Below are positions 1 to 6,872 of a stretch of 64,000 nt of DNA, piece after piece. Position 1 is the first letter of the stretch. Each line of letters starts with the position of its first letter. The translations under genes and the position numbers were made by a program. The notes beneath the pieces were generated by a model, which saw nothing but the letters and a program-made list of their open reading frames with translations, had not been told where the DNA came from and did no database searches. This DNA comes from Amycolatopsis marina (lineage in GTDB: Bacteria; Actinomycetota; Actinomycetes; Mycobacteriales; Pseudonocardiaceae): positions 1 through 64,000 of the forward strand of contig NZ_FOKG01000010.1 in NCBI RefSeq assembly GCF_900111885.1, in the 5' to 3' direction.

Positions 1-1
1 G

Positions 2-345
2 CGCTGGCGGATCGAAGAGTGTTTCCAGCAGGCCAAGAACGAAGCCGGACTGGATCACTACCAGGTCCGGTCCTGGCGGGCGTGGTACGCCCACATCACC
101 CTGTCGATGCTCGCCCACGCCTGGCTCGCCGTCGCCAAATCCCTTGCCATAAAAGGGGAATCGGTATCGCCGAACCAGACATGATCAGCTTTACACTACC
201 GGAGATCCGGCGCCTGCTCACCAAGCTGGTCCTGCGTGTCGCCGACGCCGCCGAACACATCTGGTCCTGGTCACGCTTCCGCCGCCGACGACAACACCAA
301 GCCCGCCTCAGCCACTACAAACGCCGCGGCTACCCACTTCCTTAA
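2..345 (+). pseudogene. IS701-like transposase, 3' fragment with a frameshift
   Basis: This is the C-terminal end of a DDE transposase of the IS701 type; the 5' part lies outside the window. Reading frame 2 gives R-W-R-I-E-E-C-F-Q-Q-A-K and then WRAWYAHITLSMLAHAWLA, typical of this family, and stops at 182-184. The last third (TLPEIRRLL, then SRFRRRRQHQARLSHYKRRG) continues in frame 1 to 345, so a -1 shift is needed. A run AAAAGGGG at 151-158 lies where the frames change. The tail AACTGCCGTTGCAGT after the stop (about 345-360) looks like the terminal repeat of such an element. It is probably a decayed insertion sequence next to the oxidase gene. Confidence 0.75.
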
Positions 346-386
346 CTGCCGTTGCAGTACTAGACAACCGGAAGGACACCAGCTTC

Positions 387-1022
387 ATGCGGATCACGGT
401 CATCGGCGGCGGCATCATCGGGCTGAGCTGTGCCCTGCGACTGGCCGAACGGGGAGCGCGGGTGACCGTGCGCACCGCGGCCGCACCACAGGACACGACC
501 TCCATGGTCGCGGGCGGGCTTGTCTACCCCCGCCACTGTGAACCGGAGAACCGGACCGGCCGGTGGACCGCCGTGAGCGTCGCCGAGTTCCGGCGGCTGG
601 CCGCCGAGCCGGGAACCGGCGTGCGATCGGTGCCCGGCAGGCTGCTGCGCCGCGAGCATCGCCCGGTGCCGGACTGGGCGGACGCCGTGGGCGGGATGAT
701 CCGGCGCACCGACGTGGGTGAGCCATGGGTGGACGCGCTGGAGTTCAGCCCGCCGCTGATCGACACCGCCGTGTACCTACCCTGGCTGGCCGCGCGGGCA
801 GAGGCGGCCGGGGTGCGCACGGAGTACGGCCACGTCGAGAGCCTGGACACCGATGGCGTCGATCTGGTGGTCAACGCCGCCGGTCTCGGCGCGCGGGAAC
901 TGGTGCCCGACGAGACGGTGGTCCCCGCGCGGGGGCAGGTGGTGCACGTGGCCGACCCCGGCCTCGGCGAGTGGATCGTGGACGAGGACGACTTCACCTA
1001 CGTGCTCCCACACGGCGAATAG
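387..1022 (+). pseudogene. D-amino-acid oxidase, N-terminal part, cut by the integrated element
   Basis: This is an FAD-dependent D-amino-acid oxidase (oxidative deamination of D-amino acids to 2-oxo acids, ammonia and H2O2). The N-terminus has the Rossmann dinucleotide motif IGGGIIG followed by LSCALRLAERG, then SMVAGGLVYPRH typical of the family. The start is supported by GGAAGGA about ten bases upstream. It ends at an artificial TAG (1020-1022) after TYVLPHGE, at 211 residues, whereas the family has about 310. The missing C-terminus is found at 10273-10561. Joining 1019 + TA + 10273 gives a continuous 307-residue protein, so the break is due to insertion and not decay. Confidence 0.9.
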
Positions 1023-1043
1023 GAGTGTTGCCTTAGGGAGGTA
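1005..1043. other. attL junction of the integrated element
   Basis: Left junction: the oxidase coding sequence CACGGCGAA is followed by TA (1020-1021) and then element DNA GGAGTGTTGCCTTAGG. Large serine integrases exchange at a central dinucleotide, and TA is the only sequence shared by the two junctions. Putting the right-hand arm here together with the left-hand arm at attR gives an attP with partial dyad symmetry around TA (matching TTGC blocks about seven bases out on each side). The exact crossover dinucleotide is inferred. Confidence 0.75.
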
Positions 1044-1116
1044 CGCAGATAACGCGGCCCCCGGAGGTGCTGGCACACCAACCGAGGGCCTTGATCGGAA
1101 ATCGAGGTTCCGACCC

Positions 1117-1242
1117 ATGAGTAACGATACGACCACACCCAGCGTGACTGAGTTGGCCGCCGAACTGCACGCGATCCGGCGCCGCCTCGAGCAGATCGAG
1201 GCCATGATCGCCGCCATCGAGAACGAGGAGGCGGCCCGATGA
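1117..1242 (+). CDS. Small coiled-coil ORF of the element
   Basis: A 41-residue ORF, hydrophilic, with a heptad-like segment (ELHAIRRRLEQIEAMIAAIE) that could form a short coiled coil. Its stop overlaps the start of the next gene (ATGA at 1239-1242), so the two are probably translated together. The function is unknown. It is the first gene inside the left end. Small two-gene units of this kind (soluble coiled coil plus membrane protein) are common in actinobacterial mobile elements, but I recognise no family. Confidence 0.6.
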   Translation: MSNDTTTPSVTELAAELHAIRRRLEQIEAMIAAIENEEAAR

Positions 1243-1484
1243 TCGCCCTCTACGTCCTCATCGGCCTGCTGGTCGCCGCCGTTCTCGTCTCCACCATCAC
1301 CCTCCACAAGCGCATGTCCCGGATGGAAGACGAGGTCCTCAGCTGTGTGCACGAGGCAGTGAGGCGGCGCAACAACCTGTCTCGCCGCTACTTCTCGGCG
1401 CTCGTCGCCACGGAAGCACTCGGCGTCGACCTCGGCGAACTGTTGTCCGAGGCCCAGAAGATCCGGGGCGAGCAGGACACCTGA
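1239..1484 (+). CDS. Small single-pass membrane protein of the element
   Basis: An 81-residue protein with one N-terminal hydrophobic segment (about residues 2-22, YVLIGLLVAAVLVSTITL) followed by a charged, helical cytoplasmic tail. It is coupled to the preceding coiled-coil ORF by an ATGA overlap and followed by a strong hairpin. The function is unknown. The pair could be a membrane-linked partner system, for example superinfection-related, but nothing in the sequence proves this. Confidence 0.65.
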   Translation: MIALYVLIGLLVAAVLVSTITLHKRMSRMEDEVLSCVHEAVRRRNNLSRRYFSALVATEALGVDLGELLSEAQKIRGEQDT

Positions 1485-1489
1485 CAGAT

Positions 1490-1524
1490 AGTGCCCGGTA
1501 CGTCACTCCGACGTACCGGGCACT
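1490..1524 (+). terminator. Perfect 15-bp hairpin after the two-gene unit
   Basis: AGTGCCCGGTACGTC (1490-1504), a loop of five bases, and its exact complement at 1510-1524. It begins six bases after the stop codon of the membrane protein gene. There is no T-tract, as is usual in high-GC actinomycetes. Confidence 0.75.
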
Positions 1525-1619
1525 GCCTGGTGGTTCAGGTAAGGATTTGTACTTCAACCACCTGCACCGCGTACACCTGGGGGCGCAGGGCTGAGTTTTC
1601 AGTCCGATCGGACGAGAAA

Positions 1620-1817
1620 CTACTTCCGCATCTCCCGGAGCTGCTTCAGCAGGTCGTCCAGGTCCCAGCGTGCGTGACCACCAGGCGTCACCAACGCTGG
1701 CGTGACCAGCCCGTCTCGGTGCCAGCGCACGAGCGTGCCGCGATCAACGCCGATGGCCTTCGCAGCCTCGCCGGTCGGGATCAGTTTCGCGGACACGCCC
1801 GCAACGATCACACGCAC
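1620..1817 (-). CDS. MerR/excisionase-type HTH protein (candidate recombination directionality factor)
   Basis: A 65-residue protein consisting almost entirely of a winged-helix domain: IPTGEAAKAIGVDRGTLVRW followed by H-R-D-G-L and a wing (V-T-P-G-G-H-A-R-W). This is the BldC/excisionase type of MerR-like DNA-binding fold. The start is a GTG. The gene is transcribed away from the plus-strand pair at 1932. In serine-integrase elements a small HTH protein of this sort often directs excision or regulates early genes, so it is the best candidate for the directionality factor. That role is inferred; it could equally be a repressor. Confidence 0.7.
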   Translation of the reverse strand: MRVIVAGVSAKLIPTGEAAKAIGVDRGTLVRWHRDGLVTPALVTPGGHARWDLDDLLKQLREMRK

Positions 1818-1818
1818 T

Positions 1819-1845
1819 CGTGACTAATTCACCTGCTATGTCACG
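1819..1845. promoter_or_regulatory. Inverted repeat in the divergent region next to the HTH gene
   Basis: CGTGAC (1819-1824) and GTCACG (1840-1845) form an inverted repeat directly upstream of the HTH gene start. It is followed by two near-direct repeats, CACGAACAC and TACGAACAC (about 1850-1869). The site sits between divergent genes and may be the operator of the HTH protein. Weak, position-based evidence. Confidence 0.35.
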
Positions 1846-1931
1846 TTCCCCACGAACACCTACGAACACATCACCTTGCGTCGTTATGCAACGAATGCCA
1901 CGATTGCCACGTTCTACGAGAGGTGGGCGGC

Positions 1932-2162
1932 ATGGCTGAGGGACCGGAGTGGGTCACATTCACGCAGGTCAGCGGACATACCGCAGCCGGTAAACGGGTG
2001 CAGGTCAAGACCGGTGTCGTCATGCACGACGGCGGCCCACGCTTCGCGATCGCAATCGGCTCCACCCCGCCGGTCATCGTCGACGACGAGAACGGCAAGC
2101 AGCTCGGAGTGAACACGTTCGTCGCCCTGCACGAGAAGACGAAGCGGGCGCGCCGACCATGA
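1932..2162 (+). CDS. Hypothetical element protein
   Basis: A 76-residue protein of unknown family, rich in beta-type sequence (WVTFTQVSGH, VVMHDGGPRFAIAIG, PVIVDDENGKQL). I chose the ATG at 1932 because GAGAGG lies nine bases upstream; a GTG at 1923 is in frame. Its stop overlaps the next start (ATGA at 2159-2162). No enzymatic motif is visible. Confidence 0.55.
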   Translation: MAEGPEWVTFTQVSGHTAAGKRVQVKTGVVMHDGGPRFAIAIGSTPPVIVDDENGKQLGVNTFVALHEKTKRARRP

Positions 2163-2353
2163 GCCCCCGGACGAAACCACGGTGGGAGACGGCCAGCCAG
2201 CGGCGCCACATCATCCGCGAACACCGCGTGGTCGACGGAGTCGGATGGGTGCTCACCGGCTGTGGATCGCTGGCCGAGCAGAGCCGCTACGACCTGCGGA
2301 TGGTCGACCCACCGACGTGCCCTGTCTGCCGCATGCTGCACCCCTCGACTTAG
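2159..2353 (+). CDS. Hypothetical small protein with a CPVC motif
   Basis: A 64-residue basic protein that ends with C-P-V-C-R-M-L-H, a possible half zinc site, plus one further Cys in the middle (LTGCGSLAEQ). It is translationally coupled to the preceding ORF. The W-E-T-A-S-Q-R-R-H segment is positively charged, so nucleic-acid contact is possible. Function unknown. Confidence 0.5.
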   Translation: MSPRTKPRWETASQRRHIIREHRVVDGVGWVLTGCGSLAEQSRYDLRMVDPPTCPVCRMLHPST

Positions 2354-2384
2354 TCCCCCACGACTAAATTCCCGCGAATAAGAA

Positions 2385-2405
2385 CTTTTCTCGGGGAGAG
2401 AAAAG
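2385..2405 (-). terminator. Hairpin terminator closing the minus-strand operon
   Basis: CTTTTCTC (2385-2392), loop GGGGA, GAGAAAAG (2398-2405). Read on the minus strand it is followed by TTCTTATT, so it resembles an intrinsic terminator for the long leftward operon. On the plus strand no T-tract follows. Confidence 0.55.
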
Positions 2406-2566
2406 GAGGCTCTGGGCGGGGTCACGTCGTTGCTGGTCAGCCCGTGCTACCCCTGCCCCCTCCCTGCCCCCGCCACTGGACCCCCAGGCACCCGAGCCAG
2501 TTGTAGGCCAGACACCAACGGCTAAGTTCCATCGCCTCGATGGACTCGCGTTGGTCATCGAGGTGA

Positions 2567-2594
2567 CCTGCACCAGGCGAGCACCTGGTGCAGG
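2567..2594. repeat. 11-bp perfect inverted repeat
   Basis: CCTGCACCAGG (2567-2577), six-base spacer, CCTGGTGCAGG (2584-2594). It lies in the non-coding stretch downstream of the minus-strand operon; it may be a second terminator or a protein-binding site. Confidence 0.5.
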
Positions 2595-2837
2595 GGTGGG
2601 ACCTGGGGGCAGGCGGGGGGCACCCACCACGCGCTGATGACCAGCACGTTCGTGACCCATTCCGAAGGCTTCCCGCTGTGTGTACGGGTCTGGGGATTCT
2701 GGCGCCAAGTTCAAAGATGGATTCGGGCTGCATCTATCTCGACGGGAGACGGCCCCCGGCGCGCTGGAAGGGGGACGCGCCGGGGCCGATTGGGTGGCGC
2801 TGCCCGGGTTCGCAGTTCGGATGAAGCGCCACCGGTC

Positions 2838-3170
2838 TTAGAAGAACAGGCCTCCGGTGCCTGCTGTGTATGCGACCTGCCCGTACCAGGAGACGGGGAG
2901 GTCACTGCGCGCCGGGGAGGCAGTGGGGGCCGCCCTGTACTCGGACCGCTCGGCGTCGGCAACGACCTGCCGTATGACGGCGAGCAGCTCGTGCTCAACG
3001 CGGCCTCGGTGCAGGTGCCGCTCCACCAGTTCGACTTGCCGGTCGATGTGATGGGGGATGTCACCGGCAATTCGCCAGATGCTGCCGTCTCCCATGTGGA
3101 CGGTGCAGGCGCGTTCACCGGCTTGTAGCGGCTCCTGCTCGCCGCTGCCGCGGTTGATGCGGATGCTCAT
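2838..3170 (-). CDS. Hypothetical element protein, last gene of the minus-strand operon
   Basis: A 110-residue protein. It contains VHMGDGSIWRIAGDIPHHID followed by RQVELVERHLHRGRVEHELL, a predicted strand region and a long helix. Its ATG overlaps the stop of the upstream zinc-cluster gene (ATGA at 3167-3170). No family recognised. In phages small genes following the tape measure are often tail proteins, but the sequence does not resemble one I know. Confidence 0.6.
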   Translation of the reverse strand: MSIRINRGSGEQEPLQAGERACTVHMGDGSIWRIAGDIPHHIDRQVELVERHLHRGRVEHELLAVIRQVVADAERSEYRAAPTASPARSDLPVSWYGQVAYTAGTGGLFF

Positions 3171-3811
3171 GACAGGGTCTCCTTGCTGTTGAGCAGCTCG
3201 TCACGCCATGCGTTATCGCGAGCGTGTTCGTCCTCGGCGATCTGGCGTGCTTGTTCCTGACGGCGTTCGATGAGCGCCTGCCGGTTTTCCTCGCCCACGG
3301 CCTGGTTGGCCATACCGCGGAGTCGGTGGAGCACGTTGACGCGCTGGACGAGTCCGGCGCGGGCATCGGGGCTGACTGTGCCTGTGGGTGTTGTGGGGCC
3401 GTCTCCCGTCCAGTGCGCCAACAACTGCTCGGCGTCGGCGAGTTCGGTGTCGATGCGGTCGAGCCACTCGGTAGCTCCACCGAAGCCCACGGGGCGGTCG
3501 GGGACGGTGCCGCGGGCCAGCGCCCTAACGGCGCGGTCAAGGTCGCGCTCACGTTGACGTCGGCACTTGTCGCCACAGAACGAGGGGGGCCGACCGGTGG
3601 GGTCGGTACGTTCGATGACCTGACGGCATACGGGGCAGTGGCGCTGCTGGAGCCGCTTGACGCGCAGCACGATCGCGCACTGCTCTCCGCAGCACCACGA
3701 GATGACCCGGCCGCGTCGGATTGCGTACCGGTACGCGCCGTCGCTGTTGACGTTGACGGGCACGTCGCAGTTCATGCACTTCGGCTGCCCATCTGCTTCT
3801 ACTTTCGCCAT
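3167..3811 (-). CDS. Cysteine-rich putative zinc-binding protein
   Basis: 214 residues. The N-terminal half carries several possible metal-binding pairs: CMNC (residues 12-15), C-C-G-E-Q-C (about 40-45), C-P-V-C (about 59-62) and C-G-D-K-C (about 78-82). The C-terminal half is a charged helical region (ENRQALIERRQEQARQIAED) likely to be a coiled coil. This looks like a nucleic-acid-binding or scaffolding protein. It overlaps the following gene by four bases. It begins with M-A-K-V-E-A-D-G-Q-P and leaves a 48-bp gap to the upstream ORF. Function unknown. Confidence 0.65.
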   Translation of the reverse strand: MAKVEADGQPKCMNCDVPVNVNSDGAYRYAIRRGRVISWCCGEQCAIVLRVKRLQQRHCPVCRQVIERTDPTGRPPSFCGDKCRRQRERDLDRAVRALARGTVPDRPVGFGGATEWLDRIDTELADAEQLLAHWTGDGPTTPTGTVSPDARAGLVQRVNVLHRLRGMANQAVGEENRQALIERRQEQARQIAEDEHARDNAWRDELLNSKETLS

Positions 3812-3859
3812 GCGGAAATTATATCCCGTCTGGCGAAAATCGCGAACGCGACGCGCGCT

Positions 3860-4108
3860 TCATCGTTCGATGTCCTCCGGGTTCTGTCGCATCCAGGTCT
3901 GGAACTCGGCGAGGAGGTCGTCGTCGAGGTCGATTCCGCAGATCTCGGCGAGGTGGACGCCGAAGCTGTTGGCGACGGCAGCGAGTTCGATCACGAGAGA
4001 TTCGAGGTCGGTGGTGGCGAGGAGTGCCTGTTGCGCGACCGTGTCGCCATGGAGCCCTGCGCGCATCATGGCGATTGCCGTGGAGACTTCGGCGGCCTGG
4101 GTGCTCAT
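3860..4108 (-). CDS. Hypothetical small acidic protein after the tape measure
   Basis: 82 residues, acidic and helical, ending LLAEFQTWMRQNPEDIER. I chose the ATG at 4108 because it overlaps the tape-measure stop as ATGA, the coupling pattern seen throughout this operon; the longer open frame upstream is a shadow of the tape-measure gene. Function unknown. Confidence 0.6.
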   Translation of the reverse strand: MSTQAAEVSTAIAMMRAGLHGDTVAQQALLATTDLESLVIELAAVANSFGVHLAEICGIDLDDDLLAEFQTWMRQNPEDIER

Positions 4109-6666
4109 GGTCGCCTCCCGAGCACCGTTTGGACGTTGCCGCCGCGCACTCGGATCATCTTGCGCAAGGCACGCGCGAACTCCTCGTCCGCGCCGGTGGT
4201 GTTGATCGTGACCTCCACCTTCGACGCTGGCTGCGGGAAGCGGATGTTGCTGCGCTGGAATGCGACGGCAGCGGCCCGCGCACTGGCGCTGGCAGTGGGC
4301 CGGTGATGGAGTCGTGAGGGCCACCAGTTGGCGGCCTCGCCGTCGCCACCGATCACGCCGCCGAGCGCATCGCCTACGGCTGCCTGTCGGCCAGAGGTGA
4401 GGGAATTGCGCCACCGCTCGACCGCTCCATGCCCGCCAGCGGCCTGCACTTCTCGGGCGGTGAGAACGTGCTCGCCGTTGGACACGCGGGCAAGGACGGA
4501 ATCCGATGTGCCCGAACCGGGGCCGCGGATCTCGCCACCCGTGGCGAAGCCGCCGGCCAGTGCCCTCTGGCCGAACATCGCCAGCCCGAACGGTCCGGGC
4601 ATGACGGTCTCAACCACGGTGCGGATGTGGCGGGGAATCCGGTCGTAGGCGTTGATCAAGTCGCGTGCTGCCGCGATCGCCGTCAACATCCCAGGGTTCG
4701 TGATCGCCGTGGTTACGTCATTAGGGATGCCGAGATACCGGTTCGCGAGTGTCCGCGCCTGGTCGGCGTTGAATCCCATCTGGCGCATCTCTCGGATGAA
4801 CTGGTCCCGCCGCTCGGTCGTGGCGGCTACGGCGGCCGCGGTCGCTTCCTCCTGCGACTTCCCCTGTGACCTGGCGGTGTCGAATGCGGTCTGCGCCAGC
4901 GTCTTGTAATCCTCGCCCTGCTGGATCAACTGCTCCGACAGTGCCCGCCCAGCCTCGGTGGTGATGTTCGCGTGGCCTGCGGCGTTGAGTAGCTCCCCGC
5001 GCCAGTTCTCGGACTCTTCCTTCACGCCCTTGATGGACTCGCCGATCTCGTCGAGGCCACCCTCGAACGCGGCCTGCGCTTCCTCCATCGTGAGCGCGAC
5101 ACCGAACAGTCGGCGCCACGCATCGTTGAGCGCGTCGGCCTTGTCAGAGGTGTCCGCGGTCTGATCGGCCAGAACTCCCAGGGACTCCTCGAGTGCGTCG
5201 ACGCCCGGCTTCGACTGGAACGACGCGGTGCCGAGTTTCGCCGTCGCAGCGGCGGCCTGCTCGAGCTCGGCCCGGTAGCCCGGCAAGGACGCCATGACTT
5301 CGTCGAGTGATTTGCCGGTCTCCTTGGCGATGCGGTTGACGATCTCCGCAGCGCCTTCGAGGTTGCCCGATGCCGCCATGTTGGCCAGAGACTGATCGAG
5401 TGCGTCGATCCGCTCGGTACCGCGGGCGAAACTGGAGTCCAGCCCCTGCAGGAAGTTGCCCAGAACGGGGATGCCCTCCACGAGGTTCCCGATGAACTTC
5501 TCGATCCCCCCGGCGTTGACCTGGTCGATGCCGAGACCGAGGTGTTCCATGTCGGCGCCCAGGACCCGCGCCGCCTCACCGCTGGCCTTGCCCGTCTTGA
5601 CCCAGTCCTTCAGACCCTCGTCAAGTGCCTCGACCTCCGGGTTCAGCGCGGACACCTTCGACAGCGCCATGCCCATCCCGAGAGCGATTCCGACACCGGC
5701 CAGCTTCAGCGCGCGGCCCCGCTTCTCAGCGTCCCTGGTGGCGGAACCGAACGCGACTACCGACGAGGTCACGCCGCCGATCACACTTTGCACGGCGGCA
5801 AGGCCCTTCATGGCCACAGCCAGGGACACCCACGCGCCGATCGCCGGGCCGAGGATCCCGGTCATGGGCTCGATGATGCTCAGAACGGCGTCCAGCATGC
5901 CCAGCGCGTGCCCGAGGCTGGAGGACACCAGGGGTAGCGCATTGCCCGACAGGTCGCCGATGACACCGATCAGCCGGGTGACGACGTCGGCTACTTCGTC
6001 GCCGTGTTCGGCCCATAGTCCGGTGAGGTCGCCGAGGATCCCGCCGACTTCGGGAAGTACGCCACGGACGAGATCCCCGAAGTGCTCGATCCCCTGCCCT
6101 GCCTCGTCCGAGCGCTGCGACACGATGTCGAAGAACTCCCCTAGCCCGGTGCCGGCGTCCTTCAGGAGCGACTCGAACCCATCCATCACCGGCCCGGCGC
6201 GCTCGACAGAGCGCACCATGCCGGGCATGGCGTTCTCTGCGAACCCGATCACGCCGGCAGTGAGGGTCTCGACGTGCGGTGCGCTCGCCGCGAACGCCCG
6301 CGACAGCTCCGGCCGGAGCCGTTGGTAGGCCGCGCCGATATCCTGCGCCGCACCGACGAACTCGTCGGCGAGTGGTGCGGCGTCCTGCGCGATACCAGTC
6401 TTGACTGCGCCGGACAGGTCCTCGAACGACTGCTTGATCTTGGTGTTCTCTTTGAGCGCCACCGCACCCAAACCCACGAACGCCAGGGGCAGTGCACCGA
6501 CCGCCGCACCAACCGCCGCCGCGGAAGCGGCGGACGCCACGGTGAAGCCGCCTAGGGCCTTGACGCCCCGGCTGGTCATGCGGTCGATCGCATCCCCAAC
6601 CCGATCGAACTTGTCGCTGGCCTTGTCGATGCCGAGGATCGTGAAGACGAGATCTTGTGCAGCCAT
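4105..6666 (-). CDS. Phage tail tape measure protein
   Basis: About 853 residues. The N-terminus (DLVFTILGIDKASDKFDRVG) and the following alanine-rich hydrophobic region are typical of phage tail tape measure proteins. Several further hydrophobic stretches follow in the middle, and long helical regions lie between. The C-terminus has FATGGEIRGPGSGTSDSVLA and RVSNGEHVLTAREVQAAGG, the hallmark end of such proteins in actinophages. In phages this protein sets tail length and helps DNA passage. I start at the ATG that overlaps the upstream stop (TGATG); a GTG lies three bases before. It is unusual that no other tail gene accompanies it and that it is coupled to a replication-type ATPase operon. 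Confidence 0.9.
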   Translation of the reverse strand: MAAQDLVFTILGIDKASDKFDRVGDAIDRMTSRGVKALGGFTVASAASAAAVGAAVGALPLAFVGLGAVALKENTKIKQSFEDLSGAVKTGIAQDAAPLADEFVGAAQDIGAAYQRLRPELSRAFAASAPHVETLTAGVIGFAENAMPGMVRSVERAGPVMDGFESLLKDAGTGLGEFFDIVSQRSDEAGQGIEHFGDLVRGVLPEVGGILGDLTGLWAEHGDEVADVVTRLIGVIGDLSGNALPLVSSSLGHALGMLDAVLSIIEPMTGILGPAIGAWVSLAVAMKGLAAVQSVIGGVTSSVVAFGSATRDAEKRGRALKLAGVGIALGMGMALSKVSALNPEVEALDEGLKDWVKTGKASGEAARVLGADMEHLGLGIDQVNAGGIEKFIGNLVEGIPVLGNFLQGLDSSFARGTERIDALDQSLANMAASGNLEGAAEIVNRIAKETGKSLDEVMASLPGYRAELEQAAAATAKLGTASFQSKPGVDALEESLGVLADQTADTSDKADALNDAWRRLFGVALTMEEAQAAFEGGLDEIGESIKGVKEESENWRGELLNAAGHANITTEAGRALSEQLIQQGEDYKTLAQTAFDTARSQGKSQEEATAAAVAATTERRDQFIREMRQMGFNADQARTLANRYLGIPNDVTTAITNPGMLTAIAAARDLINAYDRIPRHIRTVVETVMPGPFGLAMFGQRALAGGFATGGEIRGPGSGTSDSVLARVSNGEHVLTAREVQAAGGHGAVERWRNSLTSGRQAAVGDALGGVIGGDGEAANWWPSRLHHRPTASASARAAAVAFQRSNIRFPQPASKVEVTINTTGADEEFARALRKMIRVRGGNVQTVLGRRP

Positions 6667-6872
6667 CACGCCGCTCCCGTCTCGATACGCCGCATCCGTG
6701 CCCTCGTGAGTTCAGGCAGCGTCGGACAGGTGGAGGAGTGACCCACAACGACGTTCCACTCCTCTGGAGGGGTGGCGGTCACTCCGAGCCCCCCGGTGCA
6801 TTTCGAACAGGGCTCGGTGCGGGCGATCTCGGGTAGCAGGTCGCCGACCGGGATGAACATCGGTTCCGTCAT
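6666..6872 (-). CDS. Small CxxC protein between ATPase and tape measure
   Basis: 68 residues with C-S-K-C and, about 24 residues on, H-S-S-T-C-P, a possible zinc site. It overlaps the ATPase gene at its start (ATGA) and the tape measure gene at its stop. The start follows M-T-E-P-M-F-I-P-V-G. Function unknown. The tight coupling suggests it is made together with its neighbours. Confidence 0.6.
   Translation of the reverse strand: MTEPMFIPVGDLLPEIARTEPCSKCTGGLGVTATPPEEWNVVVGHSSTCPTLPELTRARMRRIETGAA

Larger units (their letters stand above)
2354..2837. other. Non-coding stretch between the element's convergent gene blocks
   Basis: About 480 bp separate the rightward small ORFs from the end of the long minus-strand operon. 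The only long open frames (for example the minus-strand one at 2364-2714) have proline/glycine-rich composition without a ribosome site and look non-coding. It contains two hairpins, listed separately. I see no other structure here; a replication or packaging site is possible but unsupported. Confidence 0.5.

Noticed and set aside
2364..2714. Minus-strand ORF of 116 residues in the element's non-coding gap
   Set aside because: No ribosome site, Gly/Pro-rich composition without pattern, and overlapped by similar random frames; it also includes two hairpins.
3224..4306. Plus-strand ORF of 360 residues
   Set aside because: It is antisense to the Cys-rich protein and tape-measure end, whose frames have clear motifs and coupling; long antisense frames are common in high-GC DNA.
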